Shown here: positions 15,357 through 18,265 of the stretch, piece by piece
Layout of the letters: each line of letters opens with the position of its first letter
How positions within the stretch are numbered: the stretch's first letter is position 1
Assembly (NCBI GenBank): GCA_014238825.1
Contig: JABAAI010000010.1
Span: 1 to 18,265 of the forward strand
Source: Leptospirales bacterium
GTDB lineage: Bacteria; Spirochaetota; Leptospiria; Leptospirales; Leptonemataceae
Reading direction: 5' to 3'
DNA: 18,265 nt
Notes under the pieces: generated by a model
What the model was told of the DNA's origin: nothing
Seen by the model: the letters and a program-made list of their open reading frames with translations, nothing else
Databases searched by the model: none
Position numbers and translations under genes: made by a program

Positions 15357-16880
15357 CTAAATAAATCTCATTGTAAGCTCAATTAACTTACGCTTTAATT
15401 TTGTATATGGCGGCATGAGCAGACGGACACTATTCCAACTAAGCTTTTGATAGAGAACAGCTTTGGGATTAGAAAACTCTTGAAAACCAAAATAACTGTG
15501 AGCACTTCCCATGCCACTAGGACCAACTCCACCAAAGGGTAAATTAATATTAAAGAATTGGATTATACTATCGTTAACGCAAGCACCACCACTTCTCGTT
15601 CTAGTAAGAATTTGTTTTATGTGTTTTTTATTTTTACTATAGACATACAAAGCCAAGGCCTTGGGTTTAGAATTGACTAGTGTGATTGCTTCCTCTAGTG
15701 AATCAAATGGAATGATAGGCAAGATTGGACCAAAAATCTCTTCTTGCATAATTTTGCTATTTATAGCTACATTTCTAAGCACAAGTGCTTCAAAAAAGTT
15801 TTTTCTTATCGTTTTATTATTTTTATTTGCCTTCCCTTTATGAGACTTTTCTCCATTTAGACCGGGTAGCAGATAGCTTAGCTTTGCTCCGCGCGCCTTG
15901 GCATCTTCAACTAACTTTGATAGCGCAAGCTTATGTTTTGTATTTATAATAGAACCGTAATCAGAAGGATTACTATATAATTTTTTGAAGCTCGCTTTCA
16001 GGTGCCGTACAAAATCCTCTTCTTTATTTTTATGAATACAAATATAATCTGGACTAATACAAACTTGACCACAATTCATGAATTTAGCCCACGCAATTCT
16101 AAGTGCGGCTAGTTTCAAATCAGCACTCTCGTCAATAATTACAGGAGACTTCCCTCCCAACTCCAGAGTTACCGAACTAAGATGCTGTGCTGCTTTTTTC
16201 ATAACTTCCTGACCAACACTAGCACTACCAGTAAAAAATATATGATCAAAGGGAAGTTCCAGTAATTCTTGAGCTGTTTTGATGCCACCATTAAAGAGAG
16301 CGACATCCTCTACTTTGTATATCTCCTGAATTATTTTTTGCATAAGCCGAGAACTCGATAGTGTATGTTCTGATGGTTTTATGATAACACGATTTCCAGT
16401 TGCCAAGGCAGAAACTAAGGGAGAGAAAGTTAAATTGATAGGCATGTTCCATGGAGAAAGAATAAGCACAACGCCCTTTGGTTCCTGATAAACGTAGGAG
16501 TTTGAACCCAAAAGAGGGATGGGAGTGCTTACTTTTTGTGGTCGCATCCAGCGTCGCAAATGACGGAGAGCATAGCGAATGTGAGTAGTCACTACGTATA
16601 TTTCACTGAGATCGGTTTCGCCACTAGATTTAGAAAGATCTTCTTTTAATGCTAGGTGAATTTCCTTACGGTAACGAAACATCGCCTCTTCGAGGCTTTG
16701 TAATTTATAACGACGCTCTTTGAGATTCCAAGCTGTATCCTGACTTTGTTTTTCTTTTTGAAGATTAAAGGTACTAAGAATGCTTGGGATCGAAGCTTTT
16801 TTAGGTTTTACCACTTTCAATTTTTTTTTCTTAGTGCTAGTACTAAGCTTAGATTTTGCTTTAGAAGTAGTACTAGGCAT
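15357..16880 (-). CDS. Aldehyde dehydrogenase (class 3-like) with lysine-rich N terminus
   Basis: This enzyme oxidises an aldehyde to the acid with NAD(P). The Rossmann element FFTGSASVG (216-223), the general base in ELGGKSP (Glu240), the catalytic cysteine in NCGQVCISPDY (Cys274) and the oxyanion asparagine in SPWNMP (Asn145) are all present. The short N-terminal region, LSPWNMPINL and the missing oligomerisation extension fit the ALDH3/coniferyl-aldehyde dehydrogenase branch, often acting on fatty or aromatic aldehydes. Two hydrophilic, Lys/Asn/Ser-rich additions stand out: residues 7-30 at the N terminus, dominated by Lys, Ser and Thr, and an insert near residues 345-365. The C terminus carries hydrophobic/basic residues, as in membrane-associated ALDH3. 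The length of 507 residues is above the usual 450-480. No Shine-Dalgarno sequence precedes the ATG. Confidence 0.93.
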   Translation of the reverse strand: MPSTTSKAKSKLSTSTKKKKLKVVKPKKASIPSILSTFNLQKEKQSQDTAWNLKERRYKLQSLEEAMFRYRKEIHLALKEDLSKSSGETDLSEIYVVTTHIRYALRHLRRWMRPQKVSTPIPLLGSNSYVYQEPKGVVLILSPWNMPINLTFSPLVSALATGNRVIIKPSEHTLSSSRLMQKIIQEIYKVEDVALFNGGIKTAQELLELPFDHIFFTGSASVGQEVMKKAAQHLSSVTLELGGKSPVIIDESADLKLAALRIAWAKFMNCGQVCISPDYICIHKNKEEDFVRHLKASFKKLYSNPSDYGSIINTKHKLALSKLVEDAKARGAKLSYLLPGLNGEKSHKGKANKNNKTIRKNFFEALVLRNVAINSKIMQEEIFGPILPIIPFDSLEEAITLVNSKPKALALYVYSKNKKHIKQILTRTRSGGACVNDSIIQFFNINLPFGGVGPSGMGSAHSYFGFQEFSNPKAVLYQKLSWNSVRLLMPPYTKLKRKLIELTMRFI

Positions 16881-16948
16881 CGATTGTTGTATGTATTATC
16901 AAATTGATTATTTTTAAATAATTTTCTAATAGCGAAAATTTACGCCTA

Positions 16949-17542
16949 TTATTTAGAATGATTATCTTTCGCTATCCATTTGATGCTACAGCCCATACTG
17001 GGATAGCTAAGCTCTGGTGCTTCTCCTCTCTCAAGGGCGGCTAAAATAAATAACTCCATACTATTTTCTTTTACATTTTCTGGCTCTTTCCAATTATCAT
17101 TAAGGCGTCCATGATAAAAAAGAGAAAATGAACTTGAAGCTGATTTATCAAAAATAAAAAGAAATGGGTCTGGAGTGCAAACAGCATTATAGGCGCGAGA
17201 TAGCTCTTGATTTTCATCTACCAAATAGGGAAAGTTAATTTTATTTTCATTAGCATAAGAAAGCATTTTGTCAAAACTATCTTCTGGATATTTTTCGCGA
17301 GCACTATGATTAGAATTGATAGCTATAATTTGAAAAGCATCGTCTCTATAACGAGTTTGCAAGTCAACAAGGACGGGCCAAGAAGCCTCGGCATAGGGGC
17401 AGTGATTACAAGTAAAGACAATACAAATTAATTTCTTAGTATAGAATTCCTCTAGATCTATTTTGCGACCATCGTAGTTGATTTCACGAAAGCCAATAAT
17501 GGGGCTTCCTTTTTTCATAATTTGAGATTCTACTAATGCCAT
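16949..17542 (-). CDS. AhpC/TSA-type thioredoxin-like protein
   Basis: This is a thioredoxin-fold protein of the PRX-like group often annotated as redoxin. The start MALVESQIMKKGSPIIGF matches the family opening ('maLt.S.m..lG..aPdF'), supporting this ATG over the internal Met9. The motif FTCNHCPYAEAS supplies Cys45 and Cys48, the redox-active CxxC pair. CTPDPF (Cys122), FYHGRLND and PSMGCSIKWI near the C terminus are further family marks. The last motif, with its extra cysteine, is characteristic. The length of 197 residues is normal. It has no clear signal peptide, so it is probably cytoplasmic. It sits 68 bases upstream of the aldehyde dehydrogenase and could act with it in defence against oxidative or aldehyde stress, which is inference. 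Confidence 0.88.
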   Translation of the reverse strand: MALVESQIMKKGSPIIGFREINYDGRKIDLEEFYTKKLICIVFTCNHCPYAEASWPVLVDLQTRYRDDAFQIIAINSNHSAREKYPEDSFDKMLSYANENKINFPYLVDENQELSRAYNAVCTPDPFLFIFDKSASSSFSLFYHGRLNDNWKEPENVKENSMELFILAALERGEAPELSYPSMGCSIKWIAKDNHSK

Positions 17543-17582
17543 GTTATTTACTAAGTAAAACTACTATAATAAAATAATAATA

Positions 17583-17756
17583 CTACGTCAATACATTTTT
17601 TGAAAGCTTTATGCTCAATTCAAAAATTGCTTCAAAAACATTTTCTTTCCATAATTTTGGAGACATCATAATTGGTTTTTATTTGAATTTAAAATCCTTT
17701 GTACATTTTGTTTTATCAGGAAAAACACTATCAACAGATTCTTGATTGTTACTCAT
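17583..17756 (-). pseudogene. Short reading frame broken by an in-frame stop (possible gene remnant)
   Basis: Reading from the ATG at 17756, 25 sense codons are followed by TAA (17679-17681) and then, in the same frame, 31 more sense codons to TAG at 17583. The second part, with KLWKENVFEAIFELSIKLS, has a protein-like amphipathic composition, so this may be one small gene cut by a nonsense mutation, or two unrelated short frames. It begins 5 bases after the stop of the 86-residue gene in the same direction, which suggests it was once a third gene of that cluster. No Shine-Dalgarno sequence and no recognised family. Chance is a serious alternative at this size. Confidence 0.3.
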
Positions 17757-17761
17757 TAGTA

Positions 17762-18022
17762 TTATTTTTTTATTGGTAACCAAGGAGTTCCATCTTCTTC
17801 ATCAACATTTATATAAATTTCTTGCTTTGGAATAACATAACTACCTCCGCTACTTTCTCCTTCAATTGCATATTCAATTAAATTAAATTTATGTATATAA
17901 TTCTTTATTGGAGTATTAAACACAACGAAAGCAAATTGTTTCCTAGGGATAAGTTGCCAATCTGTAGGTTTCATTATATTAGGTTTCTTTTTTCCTTTAT
18001 CTATTGTAATTTGGTCTCCCAT
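17762..18022 (-). CDS. Small protein of unknown function; candidate immunity protein
   Basis: The 86-residue protein has no signal peptide or membrane segment and is expected in the cytoplasm. It opens with a Lys-rich segment, has a beta-like middle (FAFVVFNTP, SYVIPKQEIYINV) and an acidic patch near the end (VDEEDGTPWLP). I do not recognise a family. The ATG is preceded by a strong GGAG-type Shine-Dalgarno sequence 6 bases upstream, unlike most genes in this window. Its first 26 bases overlap the 3' end of the lysine-rich partial gene upstream, so the two are probably translated together. In polymorphic toxin loci a small gene directly after the toxin usually encodes its immunity protein, which makes that the working guess, with no direct sequence support. 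Confidence 0.55.
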   Translation of the reverse strand: MGDQITIDKGKKKPNIMKPTDWQLIPRKQFAFVVFNTPIKNYIHKFNLIEYAIEGESSGGSYVIPKQEIYINVDEEDGTPWLPIKK

Positions 18023-18265
18023 GTGTTTCTCCTTTCTTTTGTTTTTGAATATCTATGTTAATATTTTTAATTGTTTCTCTAATATCTTTTTTTTCTTTTC
18101 TAGAAAGATTAGGGTTTTTTAGTTTTTCTTTCAAATCTTTTACTTGTTTTTCTTGTGAAGTTTTTGTCTTTTGATTTCCATGAGGTTCATTTTTCCCGTG
18201 ATCTTTAGCTGTCTTCCCTTTTTTTATTTTATTGTTTTTAGCAGATTTTTGTAAAATAGCTCTAA
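17997..18265 (-). CDS. C-terminal end of a large protein, possibly polymorphic toxin tail (partial)
   Basis: An open frame enters from the right edge (first full codon at 18263) and ends with TAA at 17997, giving 88 visible residues. It is strongly basic: an IKKGKTAKDHGKNEPHGNQ segment with two histidines, then a helical stretch (KQVKDLKEKLKNPNLSRKEK) and the ending QKQKKGETHGRPNYNR. Lys-rich tails with such His motifs and a closing KGE.H.R are what I associate with C-terminal nuclease modules of RHS or contact-dependent toxins, but I cannot name the family with certainty. The frame overlaps the start of the 86-residue gene by 26 bases. Its start and domain architecture lie outside the window. 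Confidence 0.5.
   Translation of the reverse strand, partial: RAILQKSAKNNKIKKGKTAKDHGKNEPHGNQKTKTSQEKQVKDLKEKLKNPNLSRKEKKDIRETIKNINIDIQKQKKGETHGRPNYNR
18029..18035 (-). promoter_or_regulatory. Ribosome binding site of the 86-residue gene
   Basis: AAAGGAG on the minus strand, 6 bases before the ATG at 18022. It lies inside the coding sequence of the upstream partial gene, so the small protein can be initiated independently or by coupling. Confidence 0.75.

Noticed and set aside
1..18265. tRNA or rRNA genes, CRISPR arrays, insertion sequences
   Set aside because: No cloverleaf with T-loop signature, no regularly spaced repeats, and no transposase-like reading frame were seen.

Overview
This is an AT-rich bacterial chromosome segment that is densely packed with housekeeping genes. 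A spirochaete of the Leptospirales type is the best fit, by inference rather than proof. Four things point that way. The protein at 2270-3073 has a C-terminal half that reads like the spirochaete flagellar sheath protein family FlaA. Porphobilinogen deaminase is fused to a HemD-like domain in one protein (12517-14205), an arrangement known from Leptospira. An LptF/LptG-type permease implies lipopolysaccharide export, which Leptospira has and Borrelia and Treponema lack. Several genes (RluA-like, LptF/G-like, SurE) can only start at TTG, which is common in Leptospira.

Layout. 2-3073 (+): the 3' part of a SurA/parvulin-like periplasmic foldase, an RluA-family pseudouridine synthase and the FlaA-like protein. 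3076-6125 (-): secG, fumC and an LptF/LptG permease; a promoter-like sequence precedes fumC. 6243-6452 (+): rpsU, divergent from secG. 6497-10614 (-): a recA-argC-carboxyltransferase-small membrane protein cluster in which recA and argC overlap by four bases. 10891-11196 (+): an RRM-type RNA-binding protein, divergent from recA. 11197-11522: a non-coding stretch with a nested inverted repeat. 11523-14489 (+): a metallo-beta-lactamase-fold protein with a degraded metal site, the HemC-HemD fusion and a BolA-family protein, closely spaced and probably co-transcribed. 14509-17542 (-): an AhpC/TSA-like redoxin, an aldehyde dehydrogenase and surE.

17543-18265 (-) looks different: it is more AT-rich, its one complete gene has a strong Shine-Dalgarno sequence, and it carries no recognisable housekeeping gene. 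It contains the lysine-rich C-terminal end of a protein that enters from beyond the right edge, a small 86-residue protein that overlaps it by 26 bases, and a short reading frame broken by a stop codon. The arrangement resembles the tail of a polymorphic toxin with its immunity gene. This is the best candidate here for an undescribed accessory system, but the decisive part lies outside the window.

No tRNA, rRNA, CRISPR array, insertion sequence or prophage was recognised. Most of the window is ordinary core genome; the unusual points are the degenerate enzymes, the 11.2-11.5 kb structured spacer and the right edge.
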